A stretch of DNA of 37,278 nt from a virus, in the IMG/VR virus record IMGVR_UViG_3300044819_000079, positions 1-37,278 of that record; one strand, given 5' to 3'. Of this stretch, positions 6,291 to 13,602 are shown one piece after another. The notes beneath the pieces were generated by a model. It ran no database searches and had not been told where the DNA came from. It was given only the letters and a program-made list of their open reading frames with translations. The number at the start of each line of letters is the position of its first letter. The stretch's first letter is position 1. Position numbers and translations under genes: made by a program.

Positions 6291-8369
6291 ATGGAAGTGC
6301 CCAAGCTGGTCGTCCTCCCGGGCGGCAAGCTCGACGAACCGTCCGGTGACTACATCCACCAGGTCTTCGGCGCCGGCGGCTACCTCGCCGCCCAGGTCGC
6401 CGGCTATCAGCCGCGGCCCGGGCAGATCAAGCTCGCGCGCGCGATCGACCACGGCATCCGCACCGGCCACCACGTGATCGGTGAGGGGCCGACCGGCACC
6501 GGCAAGTCGCTCGCGTACTCGGTGCCCGCGGTCTATCACGCGATGTTCTCGGGCAAGCGGATCTGCATCGTGACCGCGAACAAGAACCTGCAGCGGCAGA
6601 TCTACCAGAAGGACCTTGCCGACCTCGCGAAGGCCGTGCCGTGGAAGTTCAAGTACGCCATCCGCAAGGGGCACTCGAGCTACCTGTGCCTGCGCAACCA
6701 TGAGGCCCGCGAGTGGCGCGAGCTGCTGTTCGAAGATTCCAAGCTTGCGGAGATCGTCAACGACACCGCCGAATGGGCGGACGACACCGAGACCGGCGAC
6801 TTCGAGGACAGTCCGGGGCCGCCGCCCAAGGTGTGGTCGGCGTTCTCGACCAGCCGCGAGGACTGCGACGGCCGCAAGTGCCGCCAGTTCGAGGAGTGCT
6901 TCGCCAAGCTCGCGCGCGATCGCGCGCAGAGCGCACACGTCCTGGTCACCAACTACCACCTGTTCTTTTTGCACCTGAAGTTCGGGCTCGAATCGAAGAT
7001 CTTGCCCAACTTCGATGTGGTGATTCTCGACGAGGCGCACAACGCCGCGAACATCGCGCGCGAGTTCTTCGGCCAGGAGGTGACGTGGGGGCAGATCTAC
7101 CGGTGCATCAAGGGCCTCCACACGATCGACGTGACCGCCTTCAAGCTGCCAGGCCAGCGGATGCGCGATGCGGTGATGGAGGACGTCGGCAAGCTGTGGG
7201 CCGAGCTCGGCGGCCGCGCGCGCGCGCGCAAGCACATCCTCAAGCAGGACCATCCGATCCCTAGCGAGGCGCTCGAGGAGCGGCTCAAGGAGGCCGCTGC
7301 GCTCTACCACCAGGTCGCCGAGGCGTTGGCGCCGATCGGCGAGGCGACCATCGTGAGCAAGGCCCGGGCGTCCGAGGCGGCCACCTACGCCAAGCTGGCT
7401 GCGAAGTGCACCGAGAAGGCGGCCGCGCTCGGGGAGTTCCGGGTGGTCGCGAACGAGCACACCACCTACTTCATCGAGGGCTCGGGCAACGAGGACAAGG
7501 GCAAGTTCGTCAAGCTGAAGTCCAAGGCGATCGAGGTCGGCTCGGCGATGCGGCACCTGCTGTTCGAGCGCTACAAGACGGTGGTGCAGACCTCGGCGAC
7601 GCTCGCGGTCCGCGGCGGCGCCGGCGGGGACTTCGCCTACCTGCGCCGCGAGATGGGGATGGGCAAGATGGGCGAGCTCGCGGACCTCGACATCGAGGAG
7701 CTCGTGGTGGCATCCCCCTTCGACTGGCCCCAGCAGGCGATGTTGGTGATCCCGCGGACGATGCCGACCTTTCAGACCGGCAGCGAGATCTGGGACCAGG
7801 CGGTGTGCGACCACCTCGAGCAGACGGTCAACATGGTGGAGGGCCGCACGCTCGGGCTGTTCACCAGCTTCCGCATGCTCCAGAAGGCGGCTGCGCACCT
7901 GCGCGCCACGACGAGCTGGCGGGTCCTGGTGCAGGGCGAGGCAACCAACCGCGAGCTCGCGGCGCAGTTTCAGGCCGACGTCGGCTCGGTGCTGCTCGGG
8001 ACCGAGTCGTTCTCGGAGGGGGTGTCGATCGAGGGTGAGGCGTGCACCTGCGTCGTGCTCGACAAGATCCCTTTCCTCAACGCGGACGATCCGGTGATCC
8101 AGGCGATCGAGGCGAGGCACAAGGCCCGCGGCGGCCGCGAGAACGTGTTCCAGACCCACATGCTTCCCGAGGCCATCATCAGCTTCAAGCAGCGGGTGGG
8201 GCGGCTGATCCGCACGGTGACCGACGTTGGGGTGGTGGTAGTGCTCGACAAGCGGCTGATCACCAAGCCGTACCGGACCCAGTTCCTGAAGAGCATCCCG
8301 CCGCTGCGGACCGAAGAGAGTCTCAGTGCGATCGAGCCGTTCCTGCGCTCGCGCGGTGCGCTGGCATAA
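6291..8369 (+). CDS. DinG/XPD-like superfamily 2 helicase with Fe-S cysteines
   Basis: The 692-residue protein has an SF2 helicase core. Walker A is GEGPTGTGKS (about 64-73), a DEAH box lies in VVILDEAHN (about 243-251), SATL is near 433, and QRVGRLIR near 631 is the arginine-finger motif VI. Four cysteines at 133, 192, 197 and 203 fall between motifs I and II, the position and spacing of the 4Fe-4S cluster in XPD/DinG helicases. It should therefore be a 5'-3' DNA helicase acting on forked or R-loop substrates. GGAAGGAGCACC precedes the ATG. No exonuclease domain is fused to it. It is the largest plus-strand gene here. Confidence 0.9.
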   Translation: MEVPKLVVLPGGKLDEPSGDYIHQVFGAGGYLAAQVAGYQPRPGQIKLARAIDHGIRTGHHVIGEGPTGTGKSLAYSVPAVYHAMFSGKRICIVTANKNLQRQIYQKDLADLAKAVPWKFKYAIRKGHSSYLCLRNHEAREWRELLFEDSKLAEIVNDTAEWADDTETGDFEDSPGPPPKVWSAFSTSREDCDGRKCRQFEECFAKLARDRAQSAHVLVTNYHLFFLHLKFGLESKILPNFDVVILDEAHNAANIAREFFGQEVTWGQIYRCIKGLHTIDVTAFKLPGQRMRDAVMEDVGKLWAELGGRARARKHILKQDHPIPSEALEERLKEAAALYHQVAEALAPIGEATIVSKARASEAATYAKLAAKCTEKAAALGEFRVVANEHTTYFIEGSGNEDKGKFVKLKSKAIEVGSAMRHLLFERYKTVVQTSATLAVRGGAGGDFAYLRREMGMGKMGELADLDIEELVVASPFDWPQQAMLVIPRTMPTFQTGSEIWDQAVCDHLEQTVNMVEGRTLGLFTSFRMLQKAAAHLRATTSWRVLVQGEATNRELAAQFQADVGSVLLGTESFSEGVSIEGEACTCVVLDKIPFLNADDPVIQAIEARHKARGGRENVFQTHMLPEAIISFKQRVGRLIRTVTDVGVVVVLDKRLITKPYRTQFLKSIPPLRTEESLSAIEPFLRSRGALA

Positions 8370-8370
8370 G
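8363..8370 (+). promoter_or_regulatory. GGCATAAG motif, possible -10-like element
   Basis: This octamer spans the helicase stop codon and lies 19 bases before the next ATG, ahead of its GGAAGGAGG ribosome site. The same octamer occurs at four other places in the window, three of them between genes. CATAAG matches TATAAT at the central ATAA, but no consistent -35 is seen, so promoter function is a hypothesis. Confidence 0.3.
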
Positions 8371-8389
8371 TGTCGCGGAAGGAGGACGC

Positions 8390-8755
8390 ATGCCAGCACA
8401 CCTCAGGACAGCACACTTCAGGATGGAGTCGTGGGCCGAGGACGAGGAGCCGATGGCTCTCACCGACTGGGGGCCCTATGCCCAGAACGATCCGACTTAC
8501 ATGCAGTGGCTCGAGCGGGTGGACCGGCTGTGCGATCGGCTGATGGACATCCAGTTCGAGGCGCTGGTGCTCAGCCAGGAGATCGATCCCAGCGACGACT
8601 TCTTTGGCGGCACGTCGCCCGAGCTGTTCGTGCAGACCTGCATCGTGCCGATGCTCGAGCAGGAGCACGGGGCGGAGTTCATCTACGACTTGATCGGCGA
8701 ACAACTGATGTGGGGGGATGTTCCGCCCCGGGAGGTACGCGGTGATGGACCCTGA
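8390..8755 (+). CDS. hypothetical acidic protein, 121 aa
   Basis: A near-perfect GGAAGGAGG site supports this start. The product is acidic and rich in Trp, Met and Phe, with probably helical segments YMQWLERVDRLCDRLMDIQ and LFVQTCIVPMLEQEHGAEFIY. No metal, nucleotide or membrane motif is visible. It starts a run of five small genes that ends at 10003 and may be transcribed separately from the helicase gene. Confidence 0.6.
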   Translation: MPAHLRTAHFRMESWAEDEEPMALTDWGPYAQNDPTYMQWLERVDRLCDRLMDIQFEALVLSQEIDPSDDFFGGTSPELFVQTCIVPMLEQEHGAEFIYDLIGEQLMWGDVPPREVRGDGP

Positions 8756-8942
8756 TGCGAACCTGAGAGAGCAACTCAAGCTCGCCAAATGGATGCAATC
8801 CATCGTCAATGGCAAGCAGAGCTACACGAAGACCGAGTTCGAGGTTAACGCTGTGCGGCTCGCCGAGCTCGTGCAGGCACTCGACGGATGGATCTCCAAG
8901 GGAGGATTTCTGCCGACCACCTGGGCCAAGGTCGACAAGTGA
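8745..8942 (+). CDS. hypothetical small helical protein, 65 aa
   Basis: The chosen ATG has GGGAGG ten bases upstream, inside the previous gene; a farther ATG at 8718 lacks a site. The product looks largely helical (NLREQLKLAKWMQSIVNG, then AVRLAELVQALDGWISKGG) and resembles small phage proteins of unknown role that end with a WAKVDK-type tail. The stop overlaps the next gene as GTGA. Confidence 0.55.
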   Translation: MDPDANLREQLKLAKWMQSIVNGKQSYTKTEFEVNAVRLAELVQALDGWISKGGFLPTTWAKVDK

Positions 8943-9451
8943 TCGACCAGGCCGACCTCGAGCGCATCGCGTCGCGGATGCGCAAGGTCGCGCAGCGCGG
9001 GGTCTTCAGTGGCCGCGAGAGCGAGCTCCGGGAGCTGTACTTTCAGCTATGCACCAAGACGGTGTACGGCACCAACCTGATCTTCACGCGCGACGCCGGT
9101 CACCACACCAGCGGCTGGTTCAAGAACCCCGACTACGAGCGCTGCTGGCATCTGTCGACGTCGCCGACCGCGCAGACGATCTGGGCGCGCGACACGCCGG
9201 AGCTCAACAAGCAGCTGCTGCACGGCTGGGTCAAGGCGTTCTTCCGTGATCATCTGCGCTACGTCTGGGCGGAGACGCCCAAGAGCAAGGAGGGCCAGGT
9301 CGCCGGCGTCCTGCACTGGCGGCTCTTCTGCAACGAGCACTGGGAGCCGATCATCCCGCGCAGCGAGGTGTACTCGACCGAGTTCACCGAGAAGGGCTGG
9401 AAGTCGGCGTCCGAGCTCGGCATCGAGATCGTGTCCGCTCTGAACCCGTAA
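8939..9451 (+). CDS. hypothetical protein, 170 aa
   Basis: A GTG overlapping the previous stop gives this start; an ATG at 8888 would add 17 residues but lacks a ribosome site. Residues 1-45 look helical and basic. The rest is rich in Trp, His and Tyr (HHTSGWFKNPDYERCWHLS, VAGVLHWRLFCNEHWEP), suggesting a compact alpha/beta fold. Four Cys and several His are scattered without a canonical zinc pattern. Not recognised. Confidence 0.6.
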   Translation: MIDQADLERIASRMRKVAQRGVFSGRESELRELYFQLCTKTVYGTNLIFTRDAGHHTSGWFKNPDYERCWHLSTSPTAQTIWARDTPELNKQLLHGWVKAFFRDHLRYVWAETPKSKEGQVAGVLHWRLFCNEHWEPIIPRSEVYSTEFTEKGWKSASELGIEIVSALNP

Positions 9452-9465
9452 CCAAGGAGGTCGTG

Positions 9466-9690
9466 ATGGGAGCGTTTCAAGGAGTCAAGGTGTTCTCGGC
9501 GACGATGATCGCCGATCGACAGGTGCTCGGCGAGAAGGTCACCGAGTGGATCCACGACCACCCCGAGCTCGAGGTGGTCGACATGGTGGTCTCGCAGTCG
9601 TCGGACGCGAAGTTCCACTGCATCGCGATCACTCTCTTCTACAACCGCAAGGAGGCAGCGCGTGCCCGACTCGCCAAGACCGGCAGCTGA
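9466..9690 (+). CDS. hypothetical small alpha/beta protein, 74 aa
   Basis: AAGGAGG lies five bases before this ATG; the in-frame GTG at 9463 is too close to that site. The product reads beta-alpha-beta-beta: KVFSATMIADR, helix LGEKVTEWIHDHPE, then strand EVVDMVVSQSSDAKFHCIAITLFY. This pattern recurs in unnamed phage and bacterial proteins with a ferredoxin-like fold. The 3' end overlaps the next gene by 29 bases. Confidence 0.6.
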   Translation: MGAFQGVKVFSATMIADRQVLGEKVTEWIHDHPELEVVDMVVSQSSDAKFHCIAITLFYNRKEAARARLAKTGS

Positions 9691-10003
9691 CGACCTCGAG
9701 GACGTGTGGCTCTCCGACGAGGTCGGCGATCGACCGGTCAAGACGGCCTGCGAGCGCGGCAAGTTCGGCTACCCGAATCTCACGGTCACCGGTCAGAAGA
9801 TGTACGAGAACACGGCCTTTCGTACCGAGATCGAGGCGTGGGAGTGTCTCATCAGGAACGTGGATGCTGGCCAGAGGATCAGCGTCATGAACGTGCGCGA
9901 TGCCGAACGACGCCTGGCGACGGCAAAGGAGGAACTGGTGAAGGACGCTCTCCGCGCAACGGAGGCACGAGACGCCTTCAGCAGACGGTTCGCCAAATCG
10001 TAG
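9662..10003 (+). CDS. hypothetical protein, 113 aa
   Basis: The GTG start is preceded by AAGGAGGCA within the upstream gene. The N-terminal third is acidic and possibly disordered. The C-terminal half is a long helix with coiled-coil character (RDAERRLATAKEELVKDALR). It is the last gene before the operator-like region, and a hairpin sits directly on its stop codon. No function is recognised. Confidence 0.55.
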   Translation: MPDSPRPAADDLEDVWLSDEVGDRPVKTACERGKFGYPNLTVTGQKMYENTAFRTEIEAWECLIRNVDAGQRISVMNVRDAERRLATAKEELVKDALRATEARDAFSRRFAKS

Positions 10004-10019
10004 CCGGCGATCAGCCGGC
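10003..10019 (+). promoter_or_regulatory. GCCGGC-GATCA-GCCGGC hairpin at stop codon
   Basis: Two GCCGGC copies, each self-complementary, flank a five-base loop and can form a 6-bp GC-only stem beginning on the last base of the stop codon. A T-rich tract follows only 16 bases later, so this is not a textbook intrinsic terminator. It may act as a weak terminator or an mRNA 3'-end stabiliser before the next operon. Confidence 0.35.
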
Positions 10020-10027
10020 GCGGCGGC

Positions 10028-10081
10028 GTGATCACTTTTCTTTGTTTCCCACTTGCCGAATCACACCGCGTGTGATCAAAC
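10028..10081 (+). promoter_or_regulatory. operator/promoter candidate with 7-3-7 palindrome
   Basis: A perfect inverted repeat ATCACAC-CGC-GTGTGAT occupies 10060-10076, and a related palindrome GTGATCAC lies at 10028-10035. The segment is AT-richer than its surroundings. TTGCCG (10053-10058) and TCAAAC (10076-10081) are 17 bases apart and weakly resemble -35 and -10 boxes, which would place the palindrome in the promoter spacer, a classical position for a repressor or activator site. Evidence for the palindrome is direct; the promoter boxes are poor matches. It would control the H1-like/HerA operon. Confidence 0.45.
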
Positions 10082-10091
10082 TCGATCCACC

Positions 10092-10583
10092 ATGAAGAAC
10101 ATCACTGACGCCACGAGCGAGAACAGCAGCGAGTCGATGGAGACCGTCGACCAGGACGAGAAGAAGGAGGTACCCGTGTCGAACAAGAAGGCGCCGAAGG
10201 TCCAGCGGGCCAAGGGCAGCAAGAAGGCCGCGGTCAAGAAGACCGCCAAGGCCAAGACCGCCAAGAAGTACGCGGCCGGTCACAAGAAGACCAGTGCGAA
10301 GAGCAAGCAGGGTCAGAACGGCCCGGCGCTCGAGCTGAAGGTCAGCAAGATGTCCAAGGACGAGAAGAAGCTCGTCACCGCCATCTACACGCCCAAGGGT
10401 GACCGCAAGCCGCACACGATCCGCGAGCTCCAGACCGTTCTCGGCGGTAGCCTGAAGGCTCCGACCACGCCGGCGCGCAATGCGCTGCGGCGCCTCGTGC
10501 GCGCGGGCTGGTTCGAGAAGGCGGACCGCGGCTCGTACAAGCTGACCGAGAAGGGTCGCAAGCGCGGCATCAAGGAGGACTGA
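10092..10583 (+). CDS. histone H1-like protein with winged-helix-like C-terminus
   Basis: The product (163 aa from the ATG) has an acidic leader (about 1-27), a Lys/Ala-rich H1/Hc1-like region (about 30-75, with KKAAVKKTAKAKTAKK), and a C-terminal domain (about 88-163) reading like a winged helix: HTIRELQTVLG, then ARNALRRLVRAGWFEKAD and YKLTEKGRKRG. It should bind and compact DNA without strong specificity, or recruit other factors. Codon bias begins at this ATG, but an in-frame GTG at 10176 has a stronger AGAAGGAGGT site, so a shorter 135-residue form lacking the acidic leader is likely made as well or instead. It abuts the ATPase gene with no gap. Confidence 0.75.
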   Translation: MKNITDATSENSSESMETVDQDEKKEVPVSNKKAPKVQRAKGSKKAAVKKTAKAKTAKKYAAGHKKTSAKSKQGQNGPALELKVSKMSKDEKKLVTAIYTPKGDRKPHTIRELQTVLGGSLKAPTTPARNALRRLVRAGWFEKADRGSYKLTEKGRKRGIKED

Positions 10584-12356
10584 GTGGCCGAACCGGTCGC
10601 GATCCTTCTGGCGGACGACTTTCCCCTGCCGCCAGAGGTCGTGACCGAGTCGGTCGCGATCATCGGCCGCAAGGGATCTGGCAAGACCTTCACCGGCGGC
10701 CGGCTGTTCGAGCAGATGTTCAAGATCGGCGCCCAGTGCGTCGTCCTCGATCCGGTCGGCCGCTGGTACGGCCTGCGACTCGCCGCCAACGGCAAGAGCA
10801 AGGGACTCGACATCCCCGTGTTCGGCGGCCGCTATGGCGACATTCCGATCACCCCGCAGGGTGGCAAGCTGATGGCTCAGACGATCGTGGGCCGCGGGAT
10901 CAGCTGCGTCATCGACCTCATGAACTTCCGGCCGACCGCTCGCAAGACCTTCGTCACCGAGTTCGCCGAGGAGCTCTACGAGCTGAAGAAGAGCGACAGC
11001 CGGCCGATGCACCTGTTCCTCGAGGAGGCCCGCAAGTTCATCCCGCAGACCCAGCGGGGTAAGCAGGACACCAAGATGATCGAGGCCTTCGAGGATATCG
11101 TGCGCCTGGGCCGCAACTACGGTCTGGGGGTCTCGCTGATCGATCAGCGCCCCCAGTCGGTCAACAAGGAGGTCCTCAGCCAGACCGAGATCCTCATCGT
11201 CCACCAGCTCACCGAGAAGCTGGGGCGCAAGGAGATCGAGGACTGGGTCCGCGACAAGACCACCAAGGGAGCCGAGGCCCTGGGGGACCTCGACAAGCTC
11301 CACACCGGAGAGGCCTTCGTGTGGAGCCCGGGCCTCCTGCGGTCCTTCTCAAAGGTCAAGGTCGGCAAGAAGTCGACCTACGACTCGAGCTCGACGCCCA
11401 AGGTTGGCGAACAGCGCAAGGGGCTCACGCAGCCGCTCTCGAGCAAGGAACTCGAGGGCATCAAGACCGCGATGGCGGACATGGTGGTGGAGGCTCAGGC
11501 CAACGATCCGACCGCGCTGCGCGCGCGGGTCCGCCAGCTCGAGGGCGAGCTCGCCAGGGTCCCCAAGGTGAAAGAGATCTCCATCGAGGTTCCCCACACG
11601 GTTGAGGTGCCCGTGCTGGATCCCGAGGTGGTGGTCCTCTGCGGGGACCTCGAGGCCAGGGTGCAGATGGGCCTCTCGGCGATCGGCACGCAGGTCGGCG
11701 CGATCGCCCATGTGCTCACGCAGTTCACCAGCGACATCACCAAGCGCGCCGCCCAGAAGATCAACGCAGCCTTCGTGAAGAAGCTCGAGGCGAACGGTCA
11801 CCAGCGACTGTCGCCGGCACCGACCATGGTGACGCGGCCGCACAGGGACCAGGCACCAGCGGCCACAGGGGACCTGACGCGCGTCGAGCTGAAGATCTTG
11901 GGGGCCCTGGCGTGGTTCGAGGACCTCGGGATCGTGACGCCCCCAATGGAGGCCGTCGCGTTCATGGCGGGGTACCGCCCAGGCGGGGGGGCCTTCGGGA
12001 ACCCCAAGGGGGCCCTGCGCACCAAGGGGATGATCGACTACCCAAGCTCGGGCATGATCAGCCTGACCGACCTGGGTCGCAAGCACGCGCCGCCCTCGGA
12101 GTTGCCGCGCGATGCGAGGTCGCTACAGGCTGCGGTGCTCGCGAAGTTGAGCGGGCCCGAGCAGCGCATCATGAAGCCCCTGCTTGAGCGGTGGCCCAAT
12201 CACATCGACAACGACGAGCTCGCCGCGGCCGCGGGCTACGCGCCGGACGGAGGAGCCTTCGGCAATCCCCGCGGCCGGCTGCGGACGCTGGGGCTCTTGC
12301 ACTATCCAAGCACAGGCAAGGTTCGCGCGGCGGACCTGCTGTTCCCCAGGAGCTGA
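10584..12356 (+). CDS. HerA/FtsK-type ATPase with tandem C-terminal repeats
   Basis: The 590-residue protein has Walker A GRKGSGKT (28-35), a helicase-HerA-like central region with HLFLEEARKF as Walker B (143-151), and LGRNYGLGVSLIDQRPQSV, the sensor-like segment typical of HerA/DUF87 ATPases. A coiled region follows (about 300-340). Two similar C-terminal units at about 462 and 551 share the pattern GYxPxGGAFGNPxGxLRTxGxxxYPS, apparently duplicated winged-helix modules. HerA proteins are hexameric DNA translocases; the cellular partner NurA is not adjacent. The GTG start directly abuts the H1-like gene, indicating coupling. A role in DNA translocation, segregation or repair is likely but unproven. 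Confidence 0.8.
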   Translation: MAEPVAILLADDFPLPPEVVTESVAIIGRKGSGKTFTGGRLFEQMFKIGAQCVVLDPVGRWYGLRLAANGKSKGLDIPVFGGRYGDIPITPQGGKLMAQTIVGRGISCVIDLMNFRPTARKTFVTEFAEELYELKKSDSRPMHLFLEEARKFIPQTQRGKQDTKMIEAFEDIVRLGRNYGLGVSLIDQRPQSVNKEVLSQTEILIVHQLTEKLGRKEIEDWVRDKTTKGAEALGDLDKLHTGEAFVWSPGLLRSFSKVKVGKKSTYDSSSTPKVGEQRKGLTQPLSSKELEGIKTAMADMVVEAQANDPTALRARVRQLEGELARVPKVKEISIEVPHTVEVPVLDPEVVVLCGDLEARVQMGLSAIGTQVGAIAHVLTQFTSDITKRAAQKINAAFVKKLEANGHQRLSPAPTMVTRPHRDQAPAATGDLTRVELKILGALAWFEDLGIVTPPMEAVAFMAGYRPGGGAFGNPKGALRTKGMIDYPSSGMISLTDLGRKHAPPSELPRDARSLQAAVLAKLSGPEQRIMKPLLERWPNHIDNDELAAAAGYAPDGGAFGNPRGRLRTLGLLHYPSTGKVRAADLLFPRS

Positions 12357-12357
12357 C

Positions 12358-13602
12358 ATGGCATCGCACGAACACGACAGGCTGGTGTACGACTTGGAGA
12401 CGGAGGCGCTCGTCCTCGAGGAGAAGAACTATCACACGGCCGCGTCAGCGGTGAGGCGGGCGTTGGCCGCCCTCGCTCATAAGCGCCAGAGCGGCATGGA
12501 GAGCAAGCACGAGCACTGGGTGATGATGACCCTCAACTTCCTCAAGGACCTCGACATCCCGTTCTACAACCGAGCTCCCAACGGAGATCGGATCAAGGGA
12601 GACAAGGACATCCCCGAGCGGTTGATGTTGGCGATCGAAAAGTTCAAGGAGCTGGAGAGATCGTGCAAGGAGGCGCGCACCGCCATGTACAAGGCGAACG
12701 ACAGGGTCGCCGAGTACAAGCAGCACCTGCTGGCGATGCGCGCGGTCGCGCAGGCGGCCGCACCCGGAGACGGATCCGTCGCGACCATCCTGGCGATCGC
12801 GGACACTGTTCCCGAGTTGCGGGTTCAGCAGCCGAAGGGACCGGACGATCGCGGTGTGCGGCGTGTCGAGATCGACGCGCGCGAGGTCGTGCTCCGGCTC
12901 GGCATGCAGACGGTGCGACACGACCTGGCGCCGGACGAGGAGATCTGCCCGCAGTGTCTGGGCCTCGGCCTGCTCAAGTGCGATTCGTCGTACGGCATCG
13001 GCGAGCAGAAGCCCCGCGAAGACGCCTTCCCGTACCACTATCAATGGATCGCCCCATGCCACATCTGCTACATGGGCAAGGTCAAGATCTGCGGGCACTG
13101 CAAGAAGGTTGTCGAGCGGGCCCAGGTCGAGTGCCACTGCGAGGTCGCGAGGTACCAGCGCGGCCGTGAGCAGTGGACCGCGGAGATCGAGCGTCGCAAG
13201 GGCTTGCCCCGGATCCCGCTGGTCGAGTACGCCGGCGAGATGCTCTGGGCGTCCGAGGCCAAGCGGTACATCATGTCCGAGTCGGCCGAGGACTTTCTCG
13301 AGGCTAACGCGGACGAGGTGTTTTTCGCATGCAAGCCGATCTCGAGCTCGGTGCTACCGGAGGCGTCCGACATCATGGAGCGGATGGAGGAGCAGGCTTA
13401 TGACGCCGCGAACCCCGAGCCCGATGGCGATCCCGTCCTCGAGTTCGCATCGGGGGCTGCGGAGGAGCTCGACGCACTCCTCTTGCAATGGACAGACAAG
13501 AACGTCACCGCCCGAACGCTCTGGTACGAGGACCGGAACCTCATCGTAGAGGTCCCCGTTCCAGGCATAAGCGAGACGGATGCGGCGAACCCGGACGCCT
13601 AG
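12358..13602 (+). CDS. zinc-binding protein with ten clustered cysteines
   Basis: AGGAG precedes this ATG, one base after the ATPase stop. Residues 1-130 appear helical (long Lys/Glu-rich segments). Residues 197-261 hold C197, C200, C208, C234, C237, C245, C248, C259, C261 and a Cys-His mix. The pairs CPQC-LGLG and CHIC-YMGK resemble DnaJ-type knuckles, enough for two or three zinc ions. The C-terminal 150 residues are acidic, with FLEANADEVFF and a helical tail. It completes a three-gene operon with the H1-like protein and the HerA-like ATPase, so may be their adaptor or DNA-binding partner. Its stop TAG shares the CTAG tetramer with the convergent gene's stop. Confidence 0.7.
   Translation: MASHEHDRLVYDLETEALVLEEKNYHTAASAVRRALAALAHKRQSGMESKHEHWVMMTLNFLKDLDIPFYNRAPNGDRIKGDKDIPERLMLAIEKFKELERSCKEARTAMYKANDRVAEYKQHLLAMRAVAQAAAPGDGSVATILAIADTVPELRVQQPKGPDDRGVRRVEIDAREVVLRLGMQTVRHDLAPDEEICPQCLGLGLLKCDSSYGIGEQKPREDAFPYHYQWIAPCHICYMGKVKICGHCKKVVERAQVECHCEVARYQRGREQWTAEIERRKGLPRIPLVEYAGEMLWASEAKRYIMSESAEDFLEANADEVFFACKPISSSVLPEASDIMERMEEQAYDAANPEPDGDPVLEFASGAAEELDALLLQWTDKNVTARTLWYEDRNLIVEVPVPGISETDAANPDA

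Noticed and set aside
6270-8399. A 709-codon open frame antisense to the helicase gene
   Set aside because: Its product is Arg/Leu/Asp/Gly/Val-biased with no domain, and the opposite strand has all helicase motifs; this is a common shadow in GC-rich DNA.
10019-10050. The T-rich TTTTCTTTGTTT tract after the GCCGGC hairpin as an intrinsic terminator
   Set aside because: The tract begins 16 bases after the stem, too far for a standard terminator; kept only as a weak hairpin.
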